A stretch of DNA of 11,953 nt from Lachnospiraceae bacterium (GTDB taxonomy: Bacteria > Bacillota > Clostridia > Lachnospirales > Lachnospiraceae). Location: positions 1 to 11,953 of the forward strand of contig WQST01000056.1 in the NCBI GenBank assembly GCA_009787745.1, in the 5' to 3' direction. Position numbers and translations under genes: made by a program. Of this stretch, positions 1-7,936 are shown one piece after another. Below the pieces are notes generated by a model. It saw only the letters and a list, made by a program, of their open reading frames with translations. It was not told the origin of the DNA and made no database searches. How positions within the stretch are numbered: the first letter of the stretch is position 1; each line of letters opens with the position of its first letter.

Positions 1-584
1 ATGCCGTAAAAGTCGGAATCGGACCGGGTTCAATCTGTACGACCCGTGTCGTGGCGGGAATCGGTATACCGCAGATTACCGCGATTATGGATACGGCGGA
101 AGAAGCGCTGAAATACGGCGTTCCGATTATTGCCGACGGCGGTATCAAATATTCGGGGGATATCACGAAAGCAGTGGCGGCAGGCGCAAGTGTTTGTATG
201 ATTGGCAGTCTTTTCGCAGGATGTGATGAAAGTCCCGGTACTTTTGAACTATATCAAGGACGGAAATATAAAGTTTATCGCGGGATGGGTTCGATTGCCG
301 CGATGGAATGCGGAAGCAAAGACCGCTACTTCCAAACCGATGCCAAGAAGCTGGTACCGGAAGGGGTTGAAGGCAGGGTTGCTTATAAAGGTTCCGTTGA
401 AGATACCGTTTTCCAATTGATGGGCGGGCTTCGCTCAGGGATGGGTTATTGCGGTGCGTCTAATATTAATGAATTGATTAATAATAGTCGATTCATAAAG
501 ATTACGGCGGCATCACTGAAAGAAAGTCACCCTCATGATATTCATATAACTAAGGAAGCACCGAATTATTCAATGGACATGTAA
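1..584 (+). CDS. guaB: IMP dehydrogenase, C-terminal part (5' end outside window)
   Basis: IMP dehydrogenase oxidises IMP to XMP with NAD+, the first committed step of GMP synthesis in the cytoplasm. The reading frame is open from base 3 and enters the window inside the (beta/alpha)8 catalytic barrel; 193 residues are visible of a protein usually near 485, so the N-terminal barrel half and any CBS domains are missing. The catalytic loop GPGSICTTR is present, with the active-site Cys at bases 36-38. Next come the phosphate-binding IADGGI and GSLFAG segments, the YRGMGS flap region, the Arg-Tyr dyad in KDRYFQ, and EGVEGRV before the C-terminal tail. The GTG at 51 is an internal valine, not a start. 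The gene ends in TAA at 582-584 and is followed by a 127-nt gap with two hairpins before glyQ. Identification is by established family motifs and is very secure. Confidence 0.96.
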   Translation, partial: AVKVGIGPGSICTTRVVAGIGIPQITAIMDTAEEALKYGVPIIADGGIKYSGDITKAVAAGASVCMIGSLFAGCDESPGTFELYQGRKYKVYRGMGSIAAMECGSKDRYFQTDAKKLVPEGVEGRVAYKGSVEDTVFQLMGGLRSGMGYCGASNINELINNSRFIKITAASLKESHPHDIHITKEAPNYSMDM

Positions 585-586
585 AG

Positions 587-627
587 AATAATTCTAAGGT
601 TTGATAGTACCACACCTAAGAATTATT
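587..627 (+). other. stem-loop downstream of guaB
   Basis: AATAATTCTAAGGT (587-600) pairs with ACCTAAGAATTATT (614-627): 13 of 14 positions match, around a 13-nt loop. It begins 2 nt after the guaB stop codon. It could protect the guaB 3' end or act as a weak terminator, but no U-tract follows (the next bases are AAAACTTTACG), so I do not call it an intrinsic terminator. A possible promoter overlaps its loop and right arm. Confidence 0.5.
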
Positions 628-629
628 AA
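601..629 (+). promoter_or_regulatory. possible sigma-A promoter for glyQ
   Basis: TTGATA (601-606, 5/6 to consensus) is followed after a 17-nt spacer by TATTAA (624-629, 4/6). Transcription would start near 636 and give a leader of about 75 nt carrying the 641-668 hairpin. The -10 is mediocre and the site overlaps the guaB 3' stem-loop, so this is a candidate only; glyQ may equally be read through from guaB. Confidence 0.35.
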
Positions 630-640
630 AACTTTACGTG

Positions 641-668
641 GTAAGAATGCCGCAAGCGTCATTCTTAC
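641..668 (+). other. stem-loop in the glyQ upstream region
   Basis: GTAAGAATG (641-649) and CATTCTTAC (660-668) form a perfect 9-bp stem with a 10-nt loop. It ends 30 nt before the Shine-Dalgarno of glyQ and has no U-tract. It could be a leader structure or an mRNA processing/stability element. The T-box sequence often found before aminoacyl-tRNA synthetase genes in Firmicutes is absent. Confidence 0.45.
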
Positions 669-698
669 GGGTATTGGTATGATGAAATAAGTTTTTAC

Positions 699-704
699 AG
701 GAGG
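699..704 (+). promoter_or_regulatory. Shine-Dalgarno of glyQ (decides a TTG start)
   Basis: AGGAGG lies 7 nt before TTG at 712-714. No in-frame ATG or GTG lies nearby, and the following codons give AKPFYFQDI, the usual GlyQ beginning, so the TTG is the start codon. Confidence 0.88.
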
Positions 705-711
705 AAGTATT

Positions 712-1569
712 TTGGCAAAACCGTTTTATTTTCAGGATATTGTATTAGAGTTACAGAGGTATTGGAGTAAACAAGGGTGTTTACTGGGGAATCCATATGA
801 TATAGAAAAAGGCGCCGGAACGATGAACCCTAACACCTTTCTTAAGGTATTAGGGTCGAAACCGTGGAATGTCGCTTTTGTGGAGCCTTCCCGACGCCCG
901 AAAGACGGGCGCTACGGCGATAACCCGAATCGTCTTTATCAGCATCATCAATTTCAGGTAATTATGAAACCAAGCCCTGATAATATCATCGACCTTTATC
1001 TTAATAGCCTGACAGAGCTGGGGATTGAGTTAGAAAAGCATGATATCCGTTTCGTCGAAGATAACTGGGAATCCCCGACCCTTGGCGCATCAGGATTAGG
1101 CTGGGAAGTATGGCTTGACGGTATGGAAATTACGCAATTTACCTACTTCCAGAAAGTCGGTATGTTTGAGTGCCGTCCTGTGCCGTCAGAAATTACTTAC
1201 GGGCTTGAAAGAATCGCCATGTATCTGCAAGACGTAGATGATGTTTATGAAGTTAAATGGAATGAAAACGTCACTTACGGCGAAATTTTCAAAAAGCAGG
1301 AATTTGAAAATTCAAAATATAGCTTTGAAACATCCAATTCGGATATCTTATTTGAACTTTTTAATCAATACGAAGCGGAAGCACAGCGCTTGATTGATGA
1401 AGAATTGGTAATCCCTTCATATGATTTCGTTTTAAAATGTTCACATTCGTTTAACGTCCTTGATGCCGGCGGTGCAATAAGCGTAACGGAACGAGTCAGA
1501 TTCATTGCCAGGATTCGCACACTTGCGCATAAAGTCGCAGAATTATACATCGGGCAAATAGGAGCGTAA
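712..1569 (+). CDS. glyQ: glycine--tRNA ligase, alpha subunit
   Basis: This is the alpha subunit of the bacterial alpha2beta2 glycyl-tRNA synthetase, a class II enzyme. Alpha carries the catalytic core that makes glycyl-adenylate from glycine and ATP; beta (next gene) is needed for tRNA binding. At 285 residues it is about the usual length (near 290-300). Family motifs run in order: GAGTMNPNTFLKVLG (34-48), EPSRRPKDGRYGDNPNR (58-74), FQVIMKPSPDNI (81-92), FVEDNWESPTLGASGLGWE (114-132), DGMEITQFTYFQ (136-147) and EITYGLERIAMYLQ (160-173). The C-terminus carries the conserved FNVLDAGGAISVTER stretch; the more usual form there is DARG. The start is TTG with AGGAGG 7 nt upstream. glyS follows after 46 nt, and the two are surely co-transcribed. 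Confidence 0.97.
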   Translation: MAKPFYFQDIVLELQRYWSKQGCLLGNPYDIEKGAGTMNPNTFLKVLGSKPWNVAFVEPSRRPKDGRYGDNPNRLYQHHQFQVIMKPSPDNIIDLYLNSLTELGIELEKHDIRFVEDNWESPTLGASGLGWEVWLDGMEITQFTYFQKVGMFECRPVPSEITYGLERIAMYLQDVDDVYEVKWNENVTYGEIFKKQEFENSKYSFETSNSDILFELFNQYEAEAQRLIDEELVIPSYDFVLKCSHSFNVLDAGGAISVTERVRFIARIRTLAHKVAELYIGQIGA

Positions 1570-1604
1570 AGCATAATTAAGTTTTACGCGGGACAATGGA
1601 AACA

Positions 1605-1610
1605 TGAGGT
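1605..1610 (+). promoter_or_regulatory. ribosome binding site deciding the glyS start
   Basis: TGAGGT at 1605-1610 ends 5 nt before the ATG at 1616. An in-frame ATG at 1604 lies on top of this site and has no good Shine-Dalgarno of its own. GlyS proteins begin just before the LLEIGxEELPA motif, so 1616 fits better. Confidence 0.65.
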
Positions 1611-1615
1611 TAAAT

Positions 1616-3685
1616 ATGAACAATTATCTCCTTGAAATAGGGGTCGAAGAACTTCCCGCGAAACAAATCACGCAAGTGGTTGGCGTTTTTAAAGAAAGCA
1701 TTTTGCAGGAACTGGAAAAGAATAAATTACCATATGAAAAATTAAATGTCTGGTCAACGCCGCGCAGAATTGTTGTTTTAATCGAAAACATCGAAGATAA
1801 GCTAGAGGATGAACTCGTTGATATCTACGGGCCGTCAGTAGCGGTCGCCTACAGGGATAACGAGCCAACCCCTGCTTTAATCGGATTCCTAAAAAAGAAT
1901 TTATCAGATCTTAAAGATGTAAAGGTCGAAAATAACGGAAAAAATGATGTCGTAGTACTTAGAAAAACGGTTGAAGGAGCATATTCAAAGGATATCCTGG
2001 CGAAGCTCACCGCAGGTTGGGTGACGAAAGCCGCTTTCGACAAGTCAATGCGCTGGCGGGATTATGATATCATGTTTTCGCGTCCGATCAGATGGATTGC
2101 GTCAGTTTATAACCATGAACACCTTCCGATTTCGATAGAAGGTTTGGATTCCGATAAGAAGACTTACGGGCATCGGACATTGGCGAATCATTCCTTTGAG
2201 ATACCCTGCGCTTTGGATTACCTGAAAATTATGGATGAAGCGAAGGTCATCGTTGAACCTGAGAAGCGCAGAGAGTCGATTTGCTCTCAGATTAACGCAG
2301 TTGTAGAATCGCTTAATTTTACCGCCGCGATAGATGCCGGCCTGCTTGATGAAATCATTAATATTGTCGAATACCCCACCGTTTTCATGGGTAAATTTGA
2401 TGATGAATTTTTGTCACTGCCGGTACCGACAATCGTCGTACCGATGAAAGACCATCAGCGCTATTTCCCTGTTTATGACCGGGATGGAAAACTGATGCCT
2501 TTATTTTTGGCTGTTCGTAACGGGAATGATTATTGCCTTGATATCGTTGCGAAGGGAAATGAAAAGGTGCTTAGAGCAAGGTTGCGGGATGTTCAGTTTT
2601 TCTATAATGACGATCGCAAAAAGCCGTTGGCGGATTATGTCGAAAGCCTGAAAACCGTCGTCTATCATGCAAAACTCGGGACAATCTACGAAAAAGTGCT
2701 AAGAATCGACGCTTTATCACGCTTCATTGCCGCCGTAAACGGTCGGGATGAAGCATTCCTTGCGAACTTAAATAAAGCGGTTATGTTATCAAAAGCTGAC
2801 CTTAACACATCCATGGTTAATGAATTTGATGAATTACAAGGCACAATGGGAGCAATCTACGCACGTTTAGACGGTGAAGAGGAAAAAATATGCACAGCCA
2901 TTGAAAGCCATTATTTACCGCGCTATTTCGGCGATAGCCTGCCTGCTGATACGATTGGAAGAATTATTAGCATCGCTGATAAGATGGATTCCCTTGTCGG
3001 CTCGTTCGGTATCGGGATTTCTCCGAAGGGTGGCAGAGACCCTTTTGGCCTGCGAAGGATGATGATTAGCATTCTCTCGATTCTTATGTCAGACCGAACC
3101 CTTAATGTCAATATTGCTGATTTAATAGCGGAAAGTGTTAAAATATTAGGAAACGTTATCTCGGAGAAACCTGAAGATATTATAAGCAATGTAATTGACG
3201 GGTTTAATCAGCGTTTACGCGTGATTATGGGTGAACGCGGTCTAAGGCATGATTCAGTTGAAGCAAGTTTGCCGTATGCGCTTTCGGATATTCAAGGCTT
3301 TATTAAGCGGTGCGAAGTGCTTGATAGTTATGACCGGGTGAAGTTAAGTGCAACCGTAACGAATTTATTAAGACCGTTAAAGCTATCGGCACAGGCGAAG
3401 GAAAATACCGCGATTGATCCAAAGTTATTCGGCACGGAAGCAGAGCGTAGTTTTTTTGGTAATATTTCAAAAATTCTGCCCGAAATCAATGAAAAAACAG
3501 ATAACGGCGATTTCGGTGGGGCGCTTGATAAATTAGCTTGTTTAGGCGGTTATATCGCGGAGTTCCTTGATCAGACCATGGTTATGGATGAAAATCTGCC
3601 GGTAAGGGAGAACCGTATTCAACTTATGAAAATATGTGCTGATACAATCAGGCGGATAGCCGATTTTGAAAAATTGCAATTTTAA
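1616..3685 (+). CDS. glyS: glycine--tRNA ligase, beta subunit
   Basis: The beta subunit of the alpha2beta2 glycyl-tRNA synthetase recognises and binds tRNA-Gly and is required for aminoacylation with GlyQ. From ATG 1616 it has 689 residues, the normal size. Signature stretches are LLEIGVEELPA (5-15), KSMRW (143-147), RYFPV (282-286), ARLRDVQFFY (321-330), KADLNTSMVNEFDELQG (393-409) and KGGRDPFGLRR (471-481). The region after about residue 570 corresponds to the DALR-type anticodon-binding domain known for this family. An alternative ATG at 1604 would add MRLN; I prefer 1616 because a GAGG-type site sits just before it. The gene lies 46 nt behind glyQ and ends 22 nt before purH. There is no frameshift or missing segment, and the identification is very secure. 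Confidence 0.97.
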   Translation: MNNYLLEIGVEELPAKQITQVVGVFKESILQELEKNKLPYEKLNVWSTPRRIVVLIENIEDKLEDELVDIYGPSVAVAYRDNEPTPALIGFLKKNLSDLKDVKVENNGKNDVVVLRKTVEGAYSKDILAKLTAGWVTKAAFDKSMRWRDYDIMFSRPIRWIASVYNHEHLPISIEGLDSDKKTYGHRTLANHSFEIPCALDYLKIMDEAKVIVEPEKRRESICSQINAVVESLNFTAAIDAGLLDEIINIVEYPTVFMGKFDDEFLSLPVPTIVVPMKDHQRYFPVYDRDGKLMPLFLAVRNGNDYCLDIVAKGNEKVLRARLRDVQFFYNDDRKKPLADYVESLKTVVYHAKLGTIYEKVLRIDALSRFIAAVNGRDEAFLANLNKAVMLSKADLNTSMVNEFDELQGTMGAIYARLDGEEEKICTAIESHYLPRYFGDSLPADTIGRIISIADKMDSLVGSFGIGISPKGGRDPFGLRRMMISILSILMSDRTLNVNIADLIAESVKILGNVISEKPEDIISNVIDGFNQRLRVIMGERGLRHDSVEASLPYALSDIQGFIKRCEVLDSYDRVKLSATVTNLLRPLKLSAQAKENTAIDPKLFGTEAERSFFGNISKILPEINEKTDNGDFGGALDKLACLGGYIAEFLDQTMVMDENLPVRENRIQLMKICADTIRRIADFEKLQF

Positions 3686-3707
3686 TTGCAGACAAGGAGA
3701 ATAAAAC

Positions 3708-5261
3708 ATGCGCGCTTTAATCAGTGTTTCTGACAAAACGGGGATTATCGAATTTTGCCGTGAACTAATCGCACTTGATATAGAAATAATATCAACGGGA
3801 GGGACCTACGAAAAGCTTAAATCCGAAGGCATCCGGGCTTTGGAAGTTTCCGAGGTAACAGGTTTCCCCGAATGCCTTGACGGGCGGGTCAAAACCCTTC
3901 ACCCCAAAGTCCATGCGGGAATTTTGGCAATCCGCGCAAACGTTGACCACATGAGTCAATTAGAAAAACTGTCAGTTGAAACCATTGATTTCGTCGTCGT
4001 TAACTTATATCCTTTCAAAGCGACGATTATGAAAGAAGGCGTCACCCGCGCGGAAGCTGTCGAAAATATTGATATCGGCGGGCCAACGATGCTGCGCAGT
4101 GCCGCCAAAAATTATCAGGATGTCGCTGTCATAACTGACCCGTCAGATTATGATTTGGTTATCAAGGAATTAAAAGAAGCACAGACGGTATCGATGGAAA
4201 CGAAGTTTTATCTAATGCAAAAAGTTTTCGTCCATACATCCCATTATGACGCCATGATCGCTGATTACCTCAAAAAAGAGCGGAATGACACAAGTTTTGG
4301 CCCGACTTTGACCCTGACCTATGAAAAGGTTCAGGAGATGCGCTATGGCGAGAACCCTCACCAGCAAGCGGCTTTCTACCGTCAGGTGGGCAAGCAGACA
4401 GGTTCATTGGTTGATGCCGTACAGCATAACGGCAAAGAACTTTCGTTTAATAATATCAATGATACCAACGGCGCTTTAGAGTTATTAAAGGAATTTGATG
4501 AACCCGCGGTAGTCGCTTGCAAACACGGAAATCCCTGCGGTGTCGGTATCGCTTCCGATATAACAGATGCTTGGCGGAAAGCATTTACGGCGGACAAAGT
4601 ATCTATTTTCGGCGGTATCGTCGTATGCAACCGCAAGCTTACAGAAGCGATGGCTTTGGATATGCAAAATATATTCCTTGAAGTTATCGTGGCCCCCGAA
4701 TATGAAAAAGAAGCGCTTGATCTTCTTTGTGTCAAGAAAAATATCCGTGTTTTGGAACTAAAAAATATCGAAGTTCCGCAGTCGGCGGATGCGCTTGATA
4801 TGAAGAAAGTAAACGGCGGTTTAATCGTTCAGACGATTGATGCGAAACTTTATGATGAAGCCGATTGGAAAGTAGTAACTGATACCGCTCCGGCTAAAGA
4901 GCAAATAGAAGACCTTAAATTCGGTATGAAAATCGTTAAATATGTCAAGTCGAACGGTATTGCGGTGGTTAAATCAGGGCAAAGTATCGGTATCGGCCCC
5001 GGTCAGGTCAATCGGATTTGGGCGGCGAAACAATCTTTTGAACATGCACATGAATTAATTGGCGCGGAGGCGACGGAAGGTGCGGTTTTGGCTTCGGATG
5101 CATTTTTTCCGTTCAGCGACGTTGTAGAAGCCGCCCACGCCGCAGGAATTAAAGCAATTATTCAGCCCGGCGGTTCGGTTAACGACCAAAAATCAATTGA
5201 TAAGTGCAATGAATACGGAATTGCGATGGTCTTAACGGGAATGAGGCATTTCCGGCATTAA
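3708..5261 (+). CDS. purH: bifunctional AICAR formyltransferase / IMP cyclohydrolase
   Basis: PurH catalyses the last two steps of de novo purine synthesis: formylation of AICAR with 10-formyl-THF, then ring closure to IMP. The 517 residues match the usual 510-530. The N-terminal cyclohydrolase (MGS-like) domain shows ISVSDKTGI (5-13), STGGTYEKL (29-37) and GRVKTLHPKVHAGIL (59-73). The formyltransferase domain shows RYGENPHQ (212-219), the catalytic Lys-His pair in CKHGNPCG (271-278), FGGIVV (301-306) and AFFPFSD (465-471). The end, QPGGSVNDQKSID then GMRHFRH, is the typical PurH terminus. AAGGAGA at 3694-3700 lies 7 nt before the ATG. The product IMP is the substrate of the IMP dehydrogenase encoded at the left edge, but the two genes are separated here by glyQS. 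Confidence 0.97.
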   Translation: MRALISVSDKTGIIEFCRELIALDIEIISTGGTYEKLKSEGIRALEVSEVTGFPECLDGRVKTLHPKVHAGILAIRANVDHMSQLEKLSVETIDFVVVNLYPFKATIMKEGVTRAEAVENIDIGGPTMLRSAAKNYQDVAVITDPSDYDLVIKELKEAQTVSMETKFYLMQKVFVHTSHYDAMIADYLKKERNDTSFGPTLTLTYEKVQEMRYGENPHQQAAFYRQVGKQTGSLVDAVQHNGKELSFNNINDTNGALELLKEFDEPAVVACKHGNPCGVGIASDITDAWRKAFTADKVSIFGGIVVCNRKLTEAMALDMQNIFLEVIVAPEYEKEALDLLCVKKNIRVLELKNIEVPQSADALDMKKVNGGLIVQTIDAKLYDEADWKVVTDTAPAKEQIEDLKFGMKIVKYVKSNGIAVVKSGQSIGIGPGQVNRIWAAKQSFEHAHELIGAEATEGAVLASDAFFPFSDVVEAAHAAGIKAIIQPGGSVNDQKSIDKCNEYGIAMVLTGMRHFRH

Positions 5262-5274
5262 ATTTTTTACTTTA

Positions 5275-5304
5275 TTTCAGGCAAAAAGTATGTTAAGATA
5301 TAAT
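5275..5304 (+). promoter_or_regulatory. possible promoter for glnS
   Basis: A perfect TATAAT at 5299-5304 lies in the 66-nt purH-glnS gap, with a weak -35 (TTTCAG, 5275-5280, spacing 18, or TTCAGG, 5276-5281, spacing 17). Transcription would start near 5311, leaving the AAGGAG at 5316-5321 only a few bases from the 5' end. The -10 is excellent and the -35 poor. A run of six T at 5263-5268 after a weak stem at the purH end might give partial termination. Confidence 0.4.
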
Positions 5305-5327
5305 TCAGCCCATTCAAGGAGATTTTT

Positions 5328-7028
5328 GTGAGCATTGATGATAAAGCAGCGGAAATAAATATCGATGAAATGACATCCCGTAATTTTATCGAGCAAATCA
5401 TTGCAAAAGATCTTGCCGATGGTTCAGTAGGATTGGTAAAAACCCGATTCCCCCCTGATCCCAACGGCTTCCTTCATATTGGGCATGTTAAATCAATCCT
5501 CCTTAATTATGGGCTGGCGAAGAAATACGGCGGGCAGTTTAACCTCCGTTTCGACGACACGAACCCGGTCAAAATCAAAAGCGAATACATCGAAGCAATG
5601 ATCGAAGATATCCATTGGCTTGGTGCTGATTGGGAAGACAGACTTTTTTATGCGTCCAATTATTTTCCCAAGATGTATGAAGATGCGATTAAGCTGATTA
5701 AAAAAGGCAAGGCATATGTTTCTGATTTAAATGCCGATGAGATACGCGAGTATCGCGGTACTTTGACAGAAACAGGCAAGAACGACCCCGGCCGTGACAG
5801 AAGCGTTGAAGAGAATTTAGAACAGTTCACCGCCATGAAAGACGGAAAGTTCTCAGACGGTGCGAAAGTTCTTCGCGCCAAGATAGATATGTCCTCGCCC
5901 AATATCAATATGCGTGACCCCGTCATATACCGGATCGTTCATAAGCCGCACAACAATACAGGTGATAAATGGTGCATTTATCCGATGTATGATTTTTCTC
6001 ATCCGATTCAGGATGCGATCGAGGGGATAACCCATTCGATTTGTACATTAGAATTTGAAGATCACCGCCCTTTATATGAGTGGGTGCTAAATGAACTTGA
6101 ATATAACCCTGCCCCGCAGCAAATTGAGTTTGCGAAGCTATTCTTGACCAATGTCGTTACGGGTAAGCGTTATATCCGGAAACTCGTTGAAGACGGAATT
6201 GTTGATGGTTGGGATGATCCGCGGCTTGTTTCGGTTGCGGCGTTAAGGAGAAGAGGCTTTACTCCTGAGTCGCTTAGGTTTTTCGTTGAGATTTGCGGCG
6301 TCAGCAAGAGTCAGTCATCGGTTGATTATGCAATGCTTGAGTATTGTATCCGTGAAGATTTGAAGCTAAAGTGCCCGCGCATGATGGCGATTCTTGATCC
6401 GATTAAATTAATCATTGATAATTATCCCGAAGGTCAGACCGAGGAATTTGTAGTTCCGAACAATCTGGAAAATGAAGCTCTTTCCGAGCGGAAAGTAACT
6501 TTTAGCCGCGAACTTTATATTGATAGAGAAGACTTTATGGAAGAGCCGCCGAAGAAATATTTCCGCCTTTTTCCGGGTAACGAAGTCAGGTTGATGAATG
6601 CGTATTTCGTCACTTGTACAGGATTTGAGAAAGATGAAAACGGAAATATTACGGTAGTTCATGCCGTATATGACCCCGAAACACGTTCAGGTTCAGGGTT
6701 TAATGCCCGGAAGGTCAAAGGGACGATTCATTGGGTTTCGGCGGTATCGTCGGTCAGTGCCGAGGTACGGCTGTACGAAAACATAATTGATGAAGAAAAA
6801 GGTGTTTACAATGAAGACGGTTCATTAAATCTTAATCCGAATTCGCTTAAGATACTTAAGGATTGCCGTTTGGAGTCGGCTTTTAGTACCGCTAAACCGT
6901 TCGATCGCTTTCAGTTCGTTCGTAACGGCTATTTTTGCGTTGACCCCAAATTAACGGATGCGGATAATTTAGTTTTTAACCGTATCGTTTCATTGAAAAG
7001 TTCGTTTAAAATTGCACCTATTACGTAA
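5328..7028 (+). CDS. glnS: glutamine--tRNA ligase
   Basis: A class I synthetase that charges tRNA-Gln with glutamine directly. It has 566 residues (E. coli GlnRS has about 554). The Rossmann core shows FPPDPNGFLHIGHVK (41-55) with the HIGH box at 50-53, then LRFDDTNP (73-80). The GlnRS-type stretch YPMYDFSHPIQDAIEGITHS (219-238), followed by CTLEFEDHRPLYEW, separates it from GluRS. GWDDPRL (294-300) and the RRRG turn follow the second ATP signature. That signature, normally VMSKRKL, reads VTGKRYI at 277-283: the key Lys (K280) is kept but the Met-Ser is Thr-Gly. The C-terminal two beta-barrel anticodon-binding region is complete, through the RFQFVRNGYFCVDP stretch. The start is GTG at 5328 with AAGGAG at 5316-5321; no other start fits. 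Most Firmicutes make Gln-tRNA through GatCAB, so a GlnRS suggests old lateral acquisition (known pattern; inference here). Confidence 0.95.
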   Translation: MSIDDKAAEINIDEMTSRNFIEQIIAKDLADGSVGLVKTRFPPDPNGFLHIGHVKSILLNYGLAKKYGGQFNLRFDDTNPVKIKSEYIEAMIEDIHWLGADWEDRLFYASNYFPKMYEDAIKLIKKGKAYVSDLNADEIREYRGTLTETGKNDPGRDRSVEENLEQFTAMKDGKFSDGAKVLRAKIDMSSPNINMRDPVIYRIVHKPHNNTGDKWCIYPMYDFSHPIQDAIEGITHSICTLEFEDHRPLYEWVLNELEYNPAPQQIEFAKLFLTNVVTGKRYIRKLVEDGIVDGWDDPRLVSVAALRRRGFTPESLRFFVEICGVSKSQSSVDYAMLEYCIREDLKLKCPRMMAILDPIKLIIDNYPEGQTEEFVVPNNLENEALSERKVTFSRELYIDREDFMEEPPKKYFRLFPGNEVRLMNAYFVTCTGFEKDENGNITVVHAVYDPETRSGSGFNARKVKGTIHWVSAVSSVSAEVRLYENIIDEEKGVYNEDGSLNLNPNSLKILKDCRLESAFSTAKPFDRFQFVRNGYFCVDPKLTDADNLVFNRIVSLKSSFKIAPIT

Positions 7029-7065
7029 TTGGTAAATAATAATTTAAATTTATAAGGAGTTAAAG

Positions 7066-7905
7066 ATGGCTAACAATTTATTATCAGGATTAGGTAAATT
7101 CGGTTTGGGTAACTTGCAGGAAATGAAGCTTTATGAAGAACCCGAAGAAAAAAAGGCGGCGGCGAAAGAAGGCCCGAAAGTAGTGGAAGAAACAGATTTC
7201 CTTTTTGCGAAATCTTTTGATTGCCCTGTCTGCCATGTTAGTTTTACGGATTTAAGCCTTCGTTCAAGTAAGGCGCGTTTACTTGGTACAGGCGATTTCT
7301 TAAGAGCCAAGTATGATAATATTGACCCATACAAATATGGCGTTGTTTCTTGTCCCGAATGCGGGTATACGGTTCTTAGCCGTTACTTTGCTCCTTTATC
7401 GGGAGCGATTGCGAACCTGATTAAAACGAATATATCCCAGTCTTTTATTAAGAGAACCACTAGCCCTGCCACACTTAGTTATGATGACGCTTTTGAGCGC
7501 CATCAGCTTTGCCTGGCAAATACCGTCGTAAAAAAAGCGAAGGATAGCGAAAAAGCCGACGTATGCTTGAAAACCAGCTATATTTTACGCGGCATGGCGG
7601 AGAGCCTTAATAAAGAAGATGCCGATTATGCCGATAAGCTTAAAGAAATCGAAGAAGCGGAACAAGAATTTTTAAAGAATGCTTATGATGGTTTCAGCAG
7701 CGCAAGGACGGCTGAGAGTTATCCGATCAGCGGAATGAAAGAAGAAGTACTGGATTATCTGCTTGCGGCTTTGGCGATTAACTTTAAGCAATTTGATGCG
7801 GCTTCACGGATGATTAGCAGTATTTTGACGAATCAGACCGCCGCTTCAAGTATTAAGGAAAAAGCGCGTGATTTAAAGGAAGTTTTACTTAAAGAGAAGA
7901 AGTAA
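7066..7905 (+). CDS. DUF2225 family protein with two CxxC pairs
   Basis: A 279-residue cytoplasmic protein of unknown function. The N-terminus (1-45) is low-complexity, charged and Lys/Glu/Ala-rich, with no signal peptide or membrane segment. CPVC (53-56) and CPEC (96-99) form a probable zinc-ribbon-like site, with the RSSKARLL and YDNIDPYKYGVVSCPECGY pattern I recognise as DUF2225, a family widespread in Firmicutes and spirochaetes. The rest (about 130-279) is predicted alpha-helical, with TPR-like spacing of small residues, and ends in a Lys-rich tail. AAGGAG at 7054-7059 lies 6 nt before the ATG. It starts 37 nt after glnS and ends 31 nt before the MocR gene, so it is probably in the same transcript. 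Family assignment is from memory of the motif pattern; no function should be inferred. Confidence 0.82.
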   Translation: MANNLLSGLGKFGLGNLQEMKLYEEPEEKKAAAKEGPKVVEETDFLFAKSFDCPVCHVSFTDLSLRSSKARLLGTGDFLRAKYDNIDPYKYGVVSCPECGYTVLSRYFAPLSGAIANLIKTNISQSFIKRTTSPATLSYDDAFERHQLCLANTVVKKAKDSEKADVCLKTSYILRGMAESLNKEDADYADKLKEIEEAEQEFLKNAYDGFSSARTAESYPISGMKEEVLDYLLAALAINFKQFDAASRMISSILTNQTAASSIKEKARDLKEVLLKEKK

Positions 7906-7936
7906 TTAAAGCGTAAACCTCGCGGAATAGTGTTTC

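Noticed and set aside
51..53. GTG as the start of the IMP dehydrogenase fragment
   Set aside because: The frame is open upstream to base 3 and encodes the catalytic-loop Cys motif, so GTG is an internal valine.
585..711. T-box riboswitch before glyQ
   Set aside because: The conserved T-box sequence (AGGGTGGNACCRCG) is absent; GTACCACACC at 608-617 is only a superficial likeness, and 127 nt is too short for a full T-box leader with terminator.
4382..4735. 117-codon open frame on the - strand
   Set aside because: It is antisense to purH, which has complete family motifs across this stretch; there is no ribosome binding site and the composition fits a shadow frame.
5240..5268. Intrinsic terminator after purH
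   Set aside because: A six-T run is present, but the stem before it is weak and broken (AATG/CATT with mismatches), so I do not call it a terminator.
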